Source of the DNA: a virus
Direction: 5' to 3' (one strand)
IMG/VR virus record: IMGVR_UViG_3300045922_001009
Coordinates: 1-49,536 of that record
Length of the DNA stretch: 49,536 nucleotides
Shown: positions 29,266-37,857 of the stretch, one piece after another
Position numbering within the stretch: position 1 is the first letter of the stretch
Layout: every line of letters starts with the position of its first letter
Notes under the pieces: generated by a model
Databases searched by the model: none
What the model was told of the DNA's origin: nothing
Seen by the model: the letters and a program-made list of their open reading frames with translations, nothing else
Made by a program: the position numbers and the translations under genes

Positions 29266-31189
29266 GAAGCTCTGGCTGACCGCGACCATGCAGATCGCGG
29301 CCGCCGAGAGTGCGGCCGCCGGCGACGGCACACCGAAGCTGCCGCGCTTCCACATGGTCGCCTACACCGGCGGGGCGATGCGGCTGGAGGGGTGGAAGTA
29401 CCCGGTCGTCGTCGACTTGGCGGGGATGGCGATCCCCTCGCAGAACCGCCCGATCCGCGTCGGCCACAACACCGACCGGCTCGTCGGCCACACCGACGCC
29501 ATCGCGCAGGACGCGGGGCGGTTGATCGCCTCGGGCGTGCTGAGCATCCCCGGTCCCGACACCGATCGGGTCGTCGCCGGGTCGCGCAACGGCTTCCCGT
29601 GGCAGGCGAGCATCGGGGCGCGGGTCGAGCAGTTCGAGTTCATCAAGGACGGCCAAGTGGCGTCGGCCAACGGCCGGGAGTTCACCGGCCCGGTCGTCGT
29701 CGTCCGCAAGTCCACGCTCGGCGAGATCAGCTTCGTCGACCTCGGCGCGGACGGGAACACCAGTGCGAGCGTGGCCGCCCACGCCCAGGAGAGTTCGATC
29801 ATGCCGACGGCCACCAGTTCGACGGACGCGCTGGCCGCGACCGCGGCGGCCGACGCCGTGACCGCCGTGCGGACGGCGACGGCGAACGAGGCGAAGCGGA
29901 TCGCCGCCATCCGCACGCTGTACGACGGCAAGCTCCCCGACGTGGAGGCGCGGGCCATCGAGGAAGGCTGGGACGTGACCCGGGCCGAGTTGGAACTGCT
30001 GCGCCGCAAGCGGCCGGCCCCGCCCGCCGTCGCGGGCGGCCAGGGCGGCCTGCCTGGCGCGGAGGTGATCGAGGCGGCGCTGTGCAAGACGCTCCGCACC
30101 CCGAACCGCGAGAGGCTCTTCTCCGCGGAGACGCTCGACGCCGCCGATCGGCAGTTCAAGGGGCTCGGCCTGCAGGAACTGGTCGTGATGGCGGCCCAGG
30201 CCAACGGCTACACCGGCCGCACGGCGGTCCGCCGCGACACGCTGCCGGCGATCTTCCGCGCCGCATTCGGTTCGGTGCAGGCCGCGTTCAGCACCCTGTC
30301 CTTGCCGGGCCTCTTCTCGAACGTCGCCAACAAGGAACTGCTCGCCGGCTTCCAGGAGGAGGACCAGACCTGGCGCGAGGTCGCGGCCGTGAAGTCGGTC
30401 AGCGACTTCAAGCAGGTCACCAGCTACCGGCTGCTCGACGACATGGAGTACGAGGAACTCCCGCCGGGCGGCGAGATCAAGCACGGCAAGGTGTCCGAGG
30501 AGTCGTACACCCGGCAGGCCCGGACCTACGCCAAGATGTTCGCGCTGACCCGCGAGGACCTGATCAACGACGACCTGAGCGCCTTCGAGGACATCCGCAC
30601 CCGGCTCGGCGGCGGGGCGGCCCGCAAGTTCAACACCGTCTTCTGGACCCGGTTCCTCGACAACGCGGCGTTCTTTACGGCTGCGCGGGGCAACTTCATC
30701 GCCGGGGCCGGCACCGCACTCGATGTCGATGGCGCGGGTTTGCAGGCGGGCGTCCTCGCCTTCCGCAAGCTGAAGTCGCCCGACGGCAAGCGCGTCGGCG
30801 GCGTGCCGGTCATCCTGCTCGTGCCGCCGGAACTCCAGTTCGTCGCGCAGCGGCTCTATCAGAGCACGACGGTCAACACCGGCGGTGCCTCCACGAAGGA
30901 TTCCGTGCCGAGCGACAACATCCACGCCGGCAAGTACCGCCCGGTGGTGTGCGACTGGCTCTCCGACGCGGCCTTCACCGGCCAGTCGGCGAAGGCGTGG
31001 TACTTGTTCCGCGCGCCGTCCGTGCTCGCGCCGGTCGTGGTCAGCTTCCTCGACGGGGTGCAGACGCCGACGGTGGACATGGCCGAGGCCGACTTCAACC
31101 AGTTGGGCGTGCAGTTCCGCGGCTACCACGACTTCGGCGTCGACTTCGCCGAGTGGCTCGCGGGGGTCAAGGTCAAGGGCGAGGCGTAA
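29234..31189 (+). CDS. Fused prohead protease - scaffold - major capsid protein
   Basis: This is a single 651-residue frame. Residues 35-185 resemble a prohead protease: candidate catalytic His78 (IRVGHN) and Ser126 (FPWQASIGARV), then LGEISFVDLGAD, the segment that usually closes the protease domain. A roughly 90-residue Ala/Arg-rich linker follows, which could serve as scaffold. Residues from about 290 form a major capsid protein of the Mu gpT-like HK97 fold (FSNVANKELLAGF, FALTREDLINDDLSAFED, IHAGKYRPVVCDWLS). In most phages protease and capsid are separate genes. A fusion would be self-processing in the prohead. Confidence 0.87.
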   Translation: MRTNSPEPLPEKLWLTATMQIAAAESAAAGDGTPKLPRFHMVAYTGGAMRLEGWKYPVVVDLAGMAIPSQNRPIRVGHNTDRLVGHTDAIAQDAGRLIASGVLSIPGPDTDRVVAGSRNGFPWQASIGARVEQFEFIKDGQVASANGREFTGPVVVVRKSTLGEISFVDLGADGNTSASVAAHAQESSIMPTATSSTDALAATAAADAVTAVRTATANEAKRIAAIRTLYDGKLPDVEARAIEEGWDVTRAELELLRRKRPAPPAVAGGQGGLPGAEVIEAALCKTLRTPNRERLFSAETLDAADRQFKGLGLQELVVMAAQANGYTGRTAVRRDTLPAIFRAAFGSVQAAFSTLSLPGLFSNVANKELLAGFQEEDQTWREVAAVKSVSDFKQVTSYRLLDDMEYEELPPGGEIKHGKVSEESYTRQARTYAKMFALTREDLINDDLSAFEDIRTRLGGGAARKFNTVFWTRFLDNAAFFTAARGNFIAGAGTALDVDGAGLQAGVLAFRKLKSPDGKRVGGVPVILLVPPELQFVAQRLYQSTTVNTGGASTKDSVPSDNIHAGKYRPVVCDWLSDAAFTGQSAKAWYLFRAPSVLAPVVVSFLDGVQTPTVDMAEADFNQLGVQFRGYHDFGVDFAEWLAGVKVKGEA

Positions 31190-31207
31190 TCCCACGGAGT
31201 TTCACCG

Positions 31208-31537
31208 ATGGCACAGGCAGTGTTCGTTCACGACGGCGAGTGCATCGACTACACGCCCGGGGCGGCGGTGGCGGCCGGTGACGTGGTCGTGCAGGGCGAC
31301 CTCATCGGCGTCGCCAAGCAGCCGATCGCGGCCAACACGCCCGGTGCGCTGGCGGTCAGCGGGGTGTTCGACTTCGCCAAGCTCGCCGGCCTCGTGCTGG
31401 CAGTCGGCACGCTCATCTACTGGGACGACGCGGCTAACGTCGCCACCAACGTGTCGGCCGGCAACAAGCTGATCGGCAAGGTCGTCCGTGCCGCGGCCGC
31501 GGCCGACGCCACCGTCCGCGCCCGCCTGAGCCCGTGA
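31208..31537 (+). CDS. DUF2190 capsid-associated protein
   Basis: This 109-residue, Ala/Val/Gly-rich beta protein begins AQAVFVHDGECIDYTPGAAVAAGDVVVQGDLIGVAK. It continues with TPGALAVSGVFDFAKLAGLVLAVG and ends NKLIGKVVRAAAAADATVRARL, matching DUF2190. This family is often found after capsid genes and includes head-decoration or stabilising proteins. It lies 18 bp after the protease-capsid gene. Confidence 0.82.
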   Translation: MAQAVFVHDGECIDYTPGAAVAAGDVVVQGDLIGVAKQPIAANTPGALAVSGVFDFAKLAGLVLAVGTLIYWDDAANVATNVSAGNKLIGKVVRAAAAADATVRARLSP

Positions 31538-31544
31538 GACCGCG

Positions 31545-31925
31545 ATGCCCGACCTGCTCCGCACCGGCTCGGACTGGCTGGCCGACATGCTCAAGGAGCA
31601 CGCGTCGCGGCCGGTCGTGTACCGCCGCGGGGCGGCCGAGGTCGGGGTTCAGGCCACGGCCGGCCGGACGCTCCTGAAGCTCGACGACGGGTACGGCGGC
31701 GTGCGGATGGAGTGGACCGACCGCGACTTCCTGATCCACGCCGCGGACTTGGTGCTGGGGGCGGTCGCGGTGCTGCCCGAACGCGGCGACACGGTCCGGG
31801 AGACGGTCGGCACGACGACCTTCGTGTACGAGGTGATGGCCCCCGGCAAGGAACCGCCGTGGCGCTGGTCGGACGTGTATCGCAAGGTGCTGCGGATTCA
31901 CACCAAGCAAGTGGGGGTGGAGTAA
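31545..31925 (+). CDS. Putative head-tail connector protein
   Basis: The 126-residue protein begins MPDLLRTGSDWLADMLKEHAS and has beta-rich VVYRRGAAEVGVQATAGRT, FLIHAADLVLG, PERGDTVRE and FVYEVM segments. This pattern (an N-terminal helix with a barrel and a GD-V strand) resembles lambda FII-like or phage-Mu-type attachment proteins but is not decisive. It sits between capsid and tail genes. Its TAA overlaps the next ATG by one base (TAATG). Confidence 0.66.
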   Translation: MPDLLRTGSDWLADMLKEHASRPVVYRRGAAEVGVQATAGRTLLKLDDGYGGVRMEWTDRDFLIHAADLVLGAVAVLPERGDTVRETVGTTTFVYEVMAPGKEPPWRWSDVYRKVLRIHTKQVGVE

Positions 31926-32110
31926 TGCTCGACCTGTTCCGTCAACTGATCGGCCTGCACGGCCAAAACCCGGCCGGCTTCCGCGACGTGTTGCCGCTCG
32001 TCAAGGCGATCCTGCACAGCGACGCGCTGACCGAGGCCGTCCGCGCCACGAAGTCGCCGGTGGACGACCTCGTCCTCCGGGTCGTGCGGGCCCTCGTCCC
32101 GCCGGGGTGA
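31925..32110 (+). CDS. Small unrecognised protein between connector genes
   Basis: The product has 61 residues: MLDLFRQLIGLHGQNPAGFRDVLPLVKAIL, then SDALTEAVRATKSPVDDLVLRVVRALVPPG. It is all-helical and amphipathic, without membrane segments. It starts within the TAATG overlap with the upstream gene and ends 3 bp before the next ATG, so it is firmly embedded in the operon. No family is recognised. Confidence 0.65.
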   Translation: MLDLFRQLIGLHGQNPAGFRDVLPLVKAILHSDALTEAVRATKSPVDDLVLRVVRALVPPG

Positions 32111-32113
32111 CGA

Positions 32114-32542
32114 ATGCCGGCCACGATCCTGGCCATCGCCGACGCCGTGGTCGCCCAGTTGAACGCGACCGCGTTCAGCCAACCGCTGACGGCCGAGCGG
32201 CACTACCTGCCGCAGTTCGAGCTCGCGGACATGACGACGCTCCGCGTGAGCGTGGTCCCCCGGTCGGTGGCGAGCAAGGGGCTCGACCGCAACCGCGACA
32301 GCTTCGACTGCCGCATCGACGTCGCGGTGCAGCAGAAGCTCGACCCGACGCCGGGGAACCTCGATGCGCTCATGGTGCTGGTGGAGGAGATCGCCGACCA
32401 CTTCCGGTCGGAGCCGCTGGCGGGTTACCCGCAGGCCCGCTGCACCGAGGTCGAGAACGTGCCGGTTTACGCGCCGGAGCACCTGGACGAGTTCCGCCAG
32501 TTCACGAGCGTCCTGACGCTGACCTTCCGGGTGTGGAGGTGA
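32114..32542 (+). CDS. Putative tail-completion (tail terminator) protein
   Basis: The protein has 142 residues: ILAIADAVVAQLNATAF, then FELADMTTLRVSVVPRSV, FDCRIDVAVQQKL and LDALMVLVEEIADHFR. The helix-strand-strand-helix arrangement and the position before the neck and tail-tube genes fit tail terminators such as lambda gpU. Assignment is by pattern and order only. Confidence 0.66.
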   Translation: MPATILAIADAVVAQLNATAFSQPLTAERHYLPQFELADMTTLRVSVVPRSVASKGLDRNRDSFDCRIDVAVQQKLDPTPGNLDALMVLVEEIADHFRSEPLAGYPQARCTEVENVPVYAPEHLDEFRQFTSVLTLTFRVWR

Positions 32543-32545
32543 CGG

Positions 32546-32977
32546 GTGGTTGGGCTGACGTTCGCCGCCGCCAAGCGCGGCTTCTTCGACCGCGAGAAGG
32601 TGAAGCGGTCGGTGGACGCCGGCACCCGCAGGGTGCTGTCCCGTTTCGGGGCCTTCGTCCGGCAGCGGGCGAAGACCTCGATCCGCAAGCGGAAGGGGAC
32701 CAGCCCGCCGGGCGGCCCGCCCTTCTCGCACGTCGGCCTCTTGCGGAAGTTCATCCTGTTCGCCTACGACCCCGACCGCAAGTCGGTGGTGATCGGGCCG
32801 ACGCTGACGAAGGAGGGGTCCGAAGCCCCGCGCCTCTTGGAACACGGCGGCGACACGACGCTGGAGACACGCGAAGGACCGAAGCGGGCGCACTATCGCC
32901 CGCGCCCGTACATGGGTCCGGCGTTCGAGGCCGAGAAGCCGCAACTGCCGGCCCTGTGGAAGAACTCGGTTCGCTGA
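32546..32977 (+). CDS. HK97 gp10-like neck / head-closure protein
   Basis: This 143-residue basic protein starts at GTG 32546. Helix VKRSVDAGTRRVLSRFGAFVRQRAKTSIRKRKG is followed by GGPPFSHVGLLRKFILFAYD, VVIGPTL and a C-terminal RPYMGPAFEAEKPQL. The last segment (R-YM-PAF--E) is the hallmark of HK97 gp10/phage virion morphogenesis proteins. It likely joins head and tail. Confidence 0.74.
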   Translation: MVGLTFAAAKRGFFDREKVKRSVDAGTRRVLSRFGAFVRQRAKTSIRKRKGTSPPGGPPFSHVGLLRKFILFAYDPDRKSVVIGPTLTKEGSEAPRLLEHGGDTTLETREGPKRAHYRPRPYMGPAFEAEKPQLPALWKNSVR

Positions 32978-32989
32978 CGGAGGTGTCGC

Positions 32990-33430
32990 GTGGGTGTGAA
33001 ACTCGGGCTCGACGCCAAGCTCTACCGCAACACGGGCACCCAGGCCGCCCCGGTCTGGAACGAGATCAAGAACGTCAAGGACGTGACGCTCAACCTCGAG
33101 GCCGGCGAGGCCGACGTGACCACCCGCGGCAACGCCGGCTGGCGCGCGACCGTGGCGACGCTCAAGGACGGCTCCATCGAGTTCGACATGGTGTGGGACA
33201 CCGAGGACGACGACTTCGCCGCGATCCGCGATGCGTTCCTGAACCACACCGCGCTCGAGTTCGCGGTCATGGACGGCGACATTGCCACGGCCGGCTCGCA
33301 GGGGCTGCGGGCCACCTGCGCGGTCACCAACTTCAGCCGCAACGAGGCGCTCGAAGAGGCGATCACCGTGAGCGTGACCGTGAAGCCGACGTTCTCCGCC
33401 AACCCGCCCACCTGGATGACGGTTCCCTGA
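32990..33430 (+). CDS. Major tail tube protein
   Basis: This 146-residue protein is beta-rich: GLDAKLYRNTG, VKDVTLNLEAGEADVTTRGNAGWRATV, LKDGSIEFDMVWD, then FAAIRDAFLN and a C-terminal EAITVSVTVKPTFSANPP. The DVTTR-N-GW-----L-D-SI-F pattern is typical of TP901-1/lambda gpV-like tail tube proteins. Start GTG 32990 has GGAGG seven bases upstream. The product stacks as hexameric rings around the tape measure. Confidence 0.82.
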   Translation: MGVKLGLDAKLYRNTGTQAAPVWNEIKNVKDVTLNLEAGEADVTTRGNAGWRATVATLKDGSIEFDMVWDTEDDDFAAIRDAFLNHTALEFAVMDGDIATAGSQGLRATCAVTNFSRNEALEEAITVSVTVKPTFSANPPTWMTVP

Positions 33431-33447
33431 TCACCCCGAGGAGCACC

Positions 33448-34467
33448 ATGCGCGTTTTCGTTGTCGGGTTCTCGATTCTGCTGTCCGTCGCCGCGTCGGT
33501 CCGCGCGGACCCGAACCCGCCCGTCCGCATCACGGGCGAGACGAAGTACAAACCGCACTCGCTGGTCCAGCTGCGTGCCGAGGGGGTGGACCCGAAGGCC
33601 GCGATCCTGTGGCGCGTTCACCCGGCGAAGGACGTGCAGCGGGCGACCACACCGCGAGGCGTGCTGGAGTTCGCCGCCCACCCCGGCACCTACGAGGTCG
33701 AACTGCTGGTGATCCGGCAGGCCGAGGGCGGGCTGGTCGTCGAGGAGAGCCAGGTCACGGTCGTCGTCGAGGGGTGCGGGCCGGTGCCGCCCAAGCCCGA
33801 GCCGAAGCCGCCGGGGAAGGCCAACGCCGAGCAGGCCATCGGCAAGCTCCGCTTCGGCAGCGCCGGTTGCACCGCGACGGTGATCGGCCCGCGCCGTCCC
33901 GACGGGAAGTGGGACGTCCTGACCGCTTCGCACTGCACCGGCGGGGTCGGCAGCCGGGGGAGCTTCACGCTCAAGGACGGCCGCACCCTCGCCGTCACGG
34001 TCGCGGCGCGGAACGCCGACGCCGACCTGACCTGGCTCGTCACCGACGCGGCCATCGAAGACCTGCCGTTCGCCAACCTCGCCGCGAGGAATCCGCCCGT
34101 CGGGACCGAGGTCTGGCACATGGGCTACGGCATCGACAAGCCGGGTAACCGCGAGACCGGCCGCGTCACCGGCGCGGAGACGCACGACGGGCAGTTGCAG
34201 ATGGAGCTGAGCGTTTCCTCCGGCGACTCGGGCGGCGGCATCTTCCGGGCCGACACCGACGAGCTGGTCGCCGTCGTCTGCTGCACCACCGAGCGCGGCC
34301 GCAAGACGCTCATGTTCGGCGGCAGCGCCGAGCGGGCGGGCCGGCTGCGGCCCGTCGCGAAGACCGACGCGGACGCCTGGGAGCCGCTCGCGATACCGGT
34401 CTGCGTCGCCAAGCGGACCGACGCGGACTGGGAGCCGATCGACATCCCCCTCATCCGGAGGAAGTGA
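33448..34467 (+). CDS. Secreted trypsin-like serine protease inserted in the tail operon
   Basis: This 339-residue protein starts at ATG 33448 with CGAGGAGC upstream. Residues 1-20 are a Sec signal peptide (cleavage after SVRA). Residues 25-115 form an Ig-like beta domain (LVQLRAEG, GTYEVELLVI) with a Pro-rich linker (PKPEPKPPGK). Residues 125-290 form a chymotrypsin-like domain with a complete triad: His162 (TASHCTG), Asp193 (ADLTWLV) and Ser261 (GDSGGGIF). The C-terminus is a 50-residue tail with two repeats of TDADxWEP. Between tail tube and tail chaperone it looks like a cargo gene. It may help release or entry through the protein-rich planctomycete envelope. Confidence 0.86.
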   Translation: MRVFVVGFSILLSVAASVRADPNPPVRITGETKYKPHSLVQLRAEGVDPKAAILWRVHPAKDVQRATTPRGVLEFAAHPGTYEVELLVIRQAEGGLVVEESQVTVVVEGCGPVPPKPEPKPPGKANAEQAIGKLRFGSAGCTATVIGPRRPDGKWDVLTASHCTGGVGSRGSFTLKDGRTLAVTVAARNADADLTWLVTDAAIEDLPFANLAARNPPVGTEVWHMGYGIDKPGNRETGRVTGAETHDGQLQMELSVSSGDSGGGIFRADTDELVAVVCCTTERGRKTLMFGGSAERAGRLRPVAKTDADAWEPLAIPVCVAKRTDADWEPIDIPLIRRK

Positions 34468-34468
34468 C

Positions 34469-34966
34469 GTGCACAGCTTCCGCGACAACGCCGGGCGGGC
34501 GTGGACGGTGGCCATCAACGTGGCCGCCGTCAAGCGGGTCCGCGGGCTCGTCGGCATCGACCTCTACAAGCTCATCGACGAGGGGTTCAAGCCGCTCGGG
34601 GCGCTCGTGTCCGACCCGGTGCAACTGGCCGACGTCCTGTACTGCCTGTGCAAGGACGAGGCAGACGCCAAGCAGGTCACCGACGAGGACTTCGGGCGGG
34701 CGCTGGCCGGCGACGCGATCACGCTCGCCGCGGACGCGTTCGTCGAGGAGCTGATCGATTTTTTCCCCGACGCCCGGGCGCGGGCGAGCCTGACGAAGGT
34801 GCTCTCGGCCGGGCGGAAGGTGCGGGACAAGCTCCTGGACCACGCCGAGGTGGTGATCGACCGCCTCGACCCGGCGGCGGAAGCGAGCAGGTTGATCGCC
34901 TCGTTTGGGAACTCGCCGGCGTCCTCGGGATCGACCCCGGACCCTTCACCCTCCGCGAACTCCTGA
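34469..34966 (+). CDS. Tail assembly chaperone (gpG-like)
   Basis: This 165-residue protein starts at GTG 34469 with CCGGAGGAAG upstream. It begins MHSFRDNAGRAWTVAINVAAVKRVRGLVGIDLYKLIDEGF, is helical in the middle (PVQLADVLYCLCKDEA, ITLAADAFVEELIDFFPDAR) and ends in a Ser/Pro-rich, non-conserved-looking tail (SFGNSPASSGSTPDPSPSANS). The odd tail, its place before the tape measure, and a reading frame continuing in the -1 frame fit the G product of a G/GT chaperone pair. The chaperone coats the tape measure during tail assembly. Confidence 0.76.
   Translation: MHSFRDNAGRAWTVAINVAAVKRVRGLVGIDLYKLIDEGFKPLGALVSDPVQLADVLYCLCKDEADAKQVTDEDFGRALAGDAITLAADAFVEELIDFFPDARARASLTKVLSAGRKVRDKLLDHAEVVIDRLDPAAEASRLIASFGNSPASSGSTPDPSPSANS
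34759..34765 (+). other. Canonical -1 slippery heptamer T TTT TTC
   Basis: The run lies in the correct phase (GAT TTT TTC CCC) of the gpG-like gene, and the -1 frame is open from here to 35175. However, the -1 translation just downstream looks non-coding until about 34885, so the real shift may occur later. Its role is uncertain. Confidence 0.3.
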
Positions 34967-34969
34967 CGA

Positions 34970-35175
34970 TGGCCGAGGCGGCCGGCCGCCAGCGGTGGGC
35001 GCACACGTCCGCCGTACTGGCCCTGCTCGCCAACGCGCACCGCGACCCGAAGAAGACCCGCCCGTTCCAGCCGGCCGACTTCAACCCGCACCTGCGGCGG
35101 AAGGAGCCGGTCGCGGCCAGGGTCGGCGTCGCCGTCCTGAAGCAGGTGTTCGTGGACCGACCCAGGGGGGCGTGA
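34970..35175 (+). CDS. gpT-like part of the tail assembly chaperone (-1 frame)
   Basis: From ATG 34970 this frame gives 68 residues (MAEAAGRQRWAHTSAVLALL, then NAHRDPKKTRPFQPADFNPHLRR). Coding-like sequence extends upstream without a start codon (LVWELAGVLGIDPGPFTLRELL, from about 34891), overlapping the end of the gpG-like gene in the -1 frame. The layout matches lambda GT-type frameshifting, in which the T domain is made as a fusion. FQPADFNPHL is typical of the T domain. Independent translation from ATG 34970 is the alternative. Confidence 0.66.
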
Positions 35176-35178
35176 GCG

Positions 35179-37011
35179 ATGGCGTCGGCTGCGGGGATTC
35201 GCGCGGGGGCCGCCTACGTCGAGTTGTTCGTCAAGGACAACCGGCTGACGAAGGGGCTCGCCGCCGCGGCCGCCAAGCTGAAGGCGTTCGGCGCCGGGAT
35301 CACGGGCCTCGGCACGCAACTGCTCGGCGTCGGTGCCGCCTTCGCCGCGCCGTTCGTGCTGGCCACGAAGGTCTTCACCGAGCTGGGCAGCGACCTGATC
35401 GACATGAGCCAGCGGACCGGCGTCTCGGTCGAGGCGCTCTCGGAGTTGGGGTTCGCGGCCGAGCAGTCGGGCGCGGACATGGAAACGCTCGAGGCGGGCC
35501 TGCGGAAGATTCAGAAGTTCGTCGTCGAGGCCGCGGACGGCTCCAAAGCGGCGCGCGCCGCCCTGGAAAAGCTCGGCCTCACGGTGGCCGACCTGAAGGC
35601 GCTCGCGCCCGACGAGCAGTTCAAACTGATCGCCGAGCGGCTCAGCAAGGTCGAGAACCCGACCCTGCGGGCGGCGCTGGCGATGGACGTGTTCGGCAAG
35701 TCGGGGACGAAGCTCCTGCCCCTGATGAACGACGGGGCGGCCGGGATCGAGGCGCTCCGGGAGAAGGCCCGCAGGCTCGGGCTGACCATCTCGACCGAGG
35801 ACGCGGCGGCCGCCGAGGAGTTCGGCGACACGCTCGACGTGCTCTGGAAGGTGATCAAGCGCGGCGCGTTCTCGGTCGGGGCGGCGCTCGTGCCGTCGCT
35901 CATGGACCTGGCCAACTGGATCATCACCACCTCGCGGGACGTGTCCGAGTGGATCGACCGCAACCGCGGTCTCGTTGTCTCGATCGCCAAGATCGTCGCG
36001 GTCGTCCTGGGCGTCGGCGCGGCCCTCGTCGCGCTCGGCGCGTTCGTCAGTCTGGCGGGCTTCGCGATCAGCGGACTGGTCACCGTCTTCTCGGCGCTCG
36101 GCACGGTCATCGGGGTCGTCGGCTCCGTCCTCGGGGCGCTCCTGTCGCCGATCGGCCTGGTGGTCGCGGCCCTGGTCGGCCTCGGCTACCTGTTCGCCAC
36201 GCAGACCGACGCCGGGAAGCGGATGACGGACGAGTTGAGCGCGGGGTTCATGAGCTTCGCGGAGACGGCGAAGACCGCCTGGGGCGGGATCGTCGCCGCG
36301 ATCCAGGCCGGCGACCTGGAACTGGCGGCCAAGATCGCACTCGCGGCCATCAACCTGGAGTGGGCCAAGGCGGTGCTGTGGTGGACCGAGAAGTGGAACG
36401 CCTTCAAGGGCATCTTCGTCGACGGCTGGCACGACGCGGTGGCCGGGTTGAAGCTCATGTTCTGGGACTTCACCGCCTGGATCGCCCGCACCTTCGCGTT
36501 CGCCATCGAGAAGCTCTTCAAGGCCGCCGCCTGGGTCGCGGACAAGCTCGGGTTCGAGACGTTCGCCCGGAAGCTCCGCGAGAACTTCGACTTCTCGGAC
36601 GAGAACATCAACCGCAACCGCGACCGGATCAAGAACCAGATCCTCGACGAGCGGCTCCGCCGGCAGCGCGAGGCCGACGCGGCCCGCAAGGCGAACGCGG
36701 CCGAGGCGATGGACGACGTGCGGAAGGCGGCCGATGAGCTCCGCGACGCGGTGAAGGAGGCGGAACGCAAGCGCGCCGGCATGGGCGACCGCGTCCCGCC
36801 GAAGGCCAAGTCCGGGTCGATGTCCTCACTCGACGAGGTGATCGACCTCTCCAAGAAGGTGGACGTCCAGGGGACGTTCAACGCCCTGGCCGTTCGTGGG
36901 CTGGGCGGCGAGTCGCTCAACGAGCGCGCCGCCAAGGCGGTCGACCAGATCAACGACAACGTCAAGAAGATCGCGGTCGCGGCCGTCCACGGCGGACTGG
37001 TCTTCGTGTGA
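35179..37011 (+). CDS. Tail tape measure protein
   Basis: The 610-residue protein begins with SAAGIRAGAAYVELFVKDNRLTKGLAAA, then Ala/Gly-rich helices. LIDMSQRTGVSVEALSELGFAAEQSGADMETLEAGLRKIQKF is the PF10145-like tape-measure signature. A long hydrophobic stretch spans about residues 265-340. The remainder is coiled coil (QREADAARKANAAEAMDDVRKAADELRDAVKEAERK). Tape-measure length sets tail length; at about 0.15 nm per residue this suggests a tail near 90 nm. It follows the chaperone genes by 3 bp, as expected. Confidence 0.86.
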   Translation: MASAAGIRAGAAYVELFVKDNRLTKGLAAAAAKLKAFGAGITGLGTQLLGVGAAFAAPFVLATKVFTELGSDLIDMSQRTGVSVEALSELGFAAEQSGADMETLEAGLRKIQKFVVEAADGSKAARAALEKLGLTVADLKALAPDEQFKLIAERLSKVENPTLRAALAMDVFGKSGTKLLPLMNDGAAGIEALREKARRLGLTISTEDAAAAEEFGDTLDVLWKVIKRGAFSVGAALVPSLMDLANWIITTSRDVSEWIDRNRGLVVSIAKIVAVVLGVGAALVALGAFVSLAGFAISGLVTVFSALGTVIGVVGSVLGALLSPIGLVVAALVGLGYLFATQTDAGKRMTDELSAGFMSFAETAKTAWGGIVAAIQAGDLELAAKIALAAINLEWAKAVLWWTEKWNAFKGIFVDGWHDAVAGLKLMFWDFTAWIARTFAFAIEKLFKAAAWVADKLGFETFARKLRENFDFSDENINRNRDRIKNQILDERLRRQREADAARKANAAEAMDDVRKAADELRDAVKEAERKRAGMGDRVPPKAKSGSMSSLDEVIDLSKKVDVQGTFNALAVRGLGGESLNERAAKAVDQINDNVKKIAVAAVHGGLVFV

Positions 37012-37023
37012 GGGCTCCACCCG

Positions 37024-37857
37024 GTGGCGATCATCGTCGAGAAGTTCGACAGCGGCGGGGCGACGGTCGGGCCGGACAGCCCGTCCGTCGACCTGCTGTT
37101 CGCCGTCCTCGGCACCGAGAGCGACCTCGACGTGCGGGCGCTGGTCGAGGCGACGATCCCGGCGATCTTCCGCGGCATGATCTTCCAGAACTACCGCATC
37201 GACCACAAGGGCGGCGGGGTCTGGGACGTGTCGGTCCGGTACGGCCGCGAGGACACGCAGGCGGACGACGCCCCGCCCGGCAACGACCCGCCCCAGCCCA
37301 ACGCCCCGCTCGGCCCGAGCTACACGTTCGAGACCTCGGGCGGCACGCAGCACATCACCCAGTCGCTCCAGACCGTCGCCAAGCACGGCAAGCCGGGGAA
37401 GATCCCGCCCGACCTCAAGGGCGCGATCGGGTTCAACAACGACTCCGTCGAGGGGACCGACATCACCGTGCCGGTGTTCCGGTTCTCCGAGACCTACTCG
37501 ATCCCGGTGGCGCTGGTCACGCACGGCTACAAGATCACGCTCTTCCAGCTCACCGGGCGGGTCAACAACGCCCCGTTCAGGGGGTTCGCGGCGGGCGAGG
37601 TGCTGTTCCTCGGCGCGTCGGGCTCGCGCCGCGGCCTCGAGAAGTGGGAGCTTACCTACCAGTTCGCCGCCAGCCCGAACGCGGTCAACCTTCAGGTCGG
37701 CGACATCCAGAACATCAACAAGAAGGGGTGGGAGTACCTCTGGGTCCGCTACGGGGACGTCGAGGACCAGAAGGTCCTCGTGAAGCAGCCGGAGTCGGTC
37801 TACATCGAGCGGGTGTACGAGCCGGGCAACTTCGCGCTCCTCGGGATCGGAGGCTGA
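37024..37857 (+). CDS. Tail protein of unknown type (distal tail or baseplate candidate)
   Basis: The product has 277 residues, starting at GTG 37024 with VAIIVEKFDSGGATVGPDSPSVDLLF. The following region (GMIFQNYRIDHKGGGVWDVSVRYG) and later beta segments (YTFETSGGTQHITQS, FSETYSIPVALVTHGYKITLFQLTGRVN, GWEYLWVRYGD) indicate an all-beta fold. No signal peptide is seen. Position after the tape measure is that of distal tail proteins. I do not recognise the family by sequence alone. Confidence 0.72.
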   Translation: MAIIVEKFDSGGATVGPDSPSVDLLFAVLGTESDLDVRALVEATIPAIFRGMIFQNYRIDHKGGGVWDVSVRYGREDTQADDAPPGNDPPQPNAPLGPSYTFETSGGTQHITQSLQTVAKHGKPGKIPPDLKGAIGFNNDSVEGTDITVPVFRFSETYSIPVALVTHGYKITLFQLTGRVNNAPFRGFAAGEVLFLGASGSRRGLEKWELTYQFAASPNAVNLQVGDIQNINKKGWEYLWVRYGDVEDQKVLVKQPESVYIERVYEPGNFALLGIGG

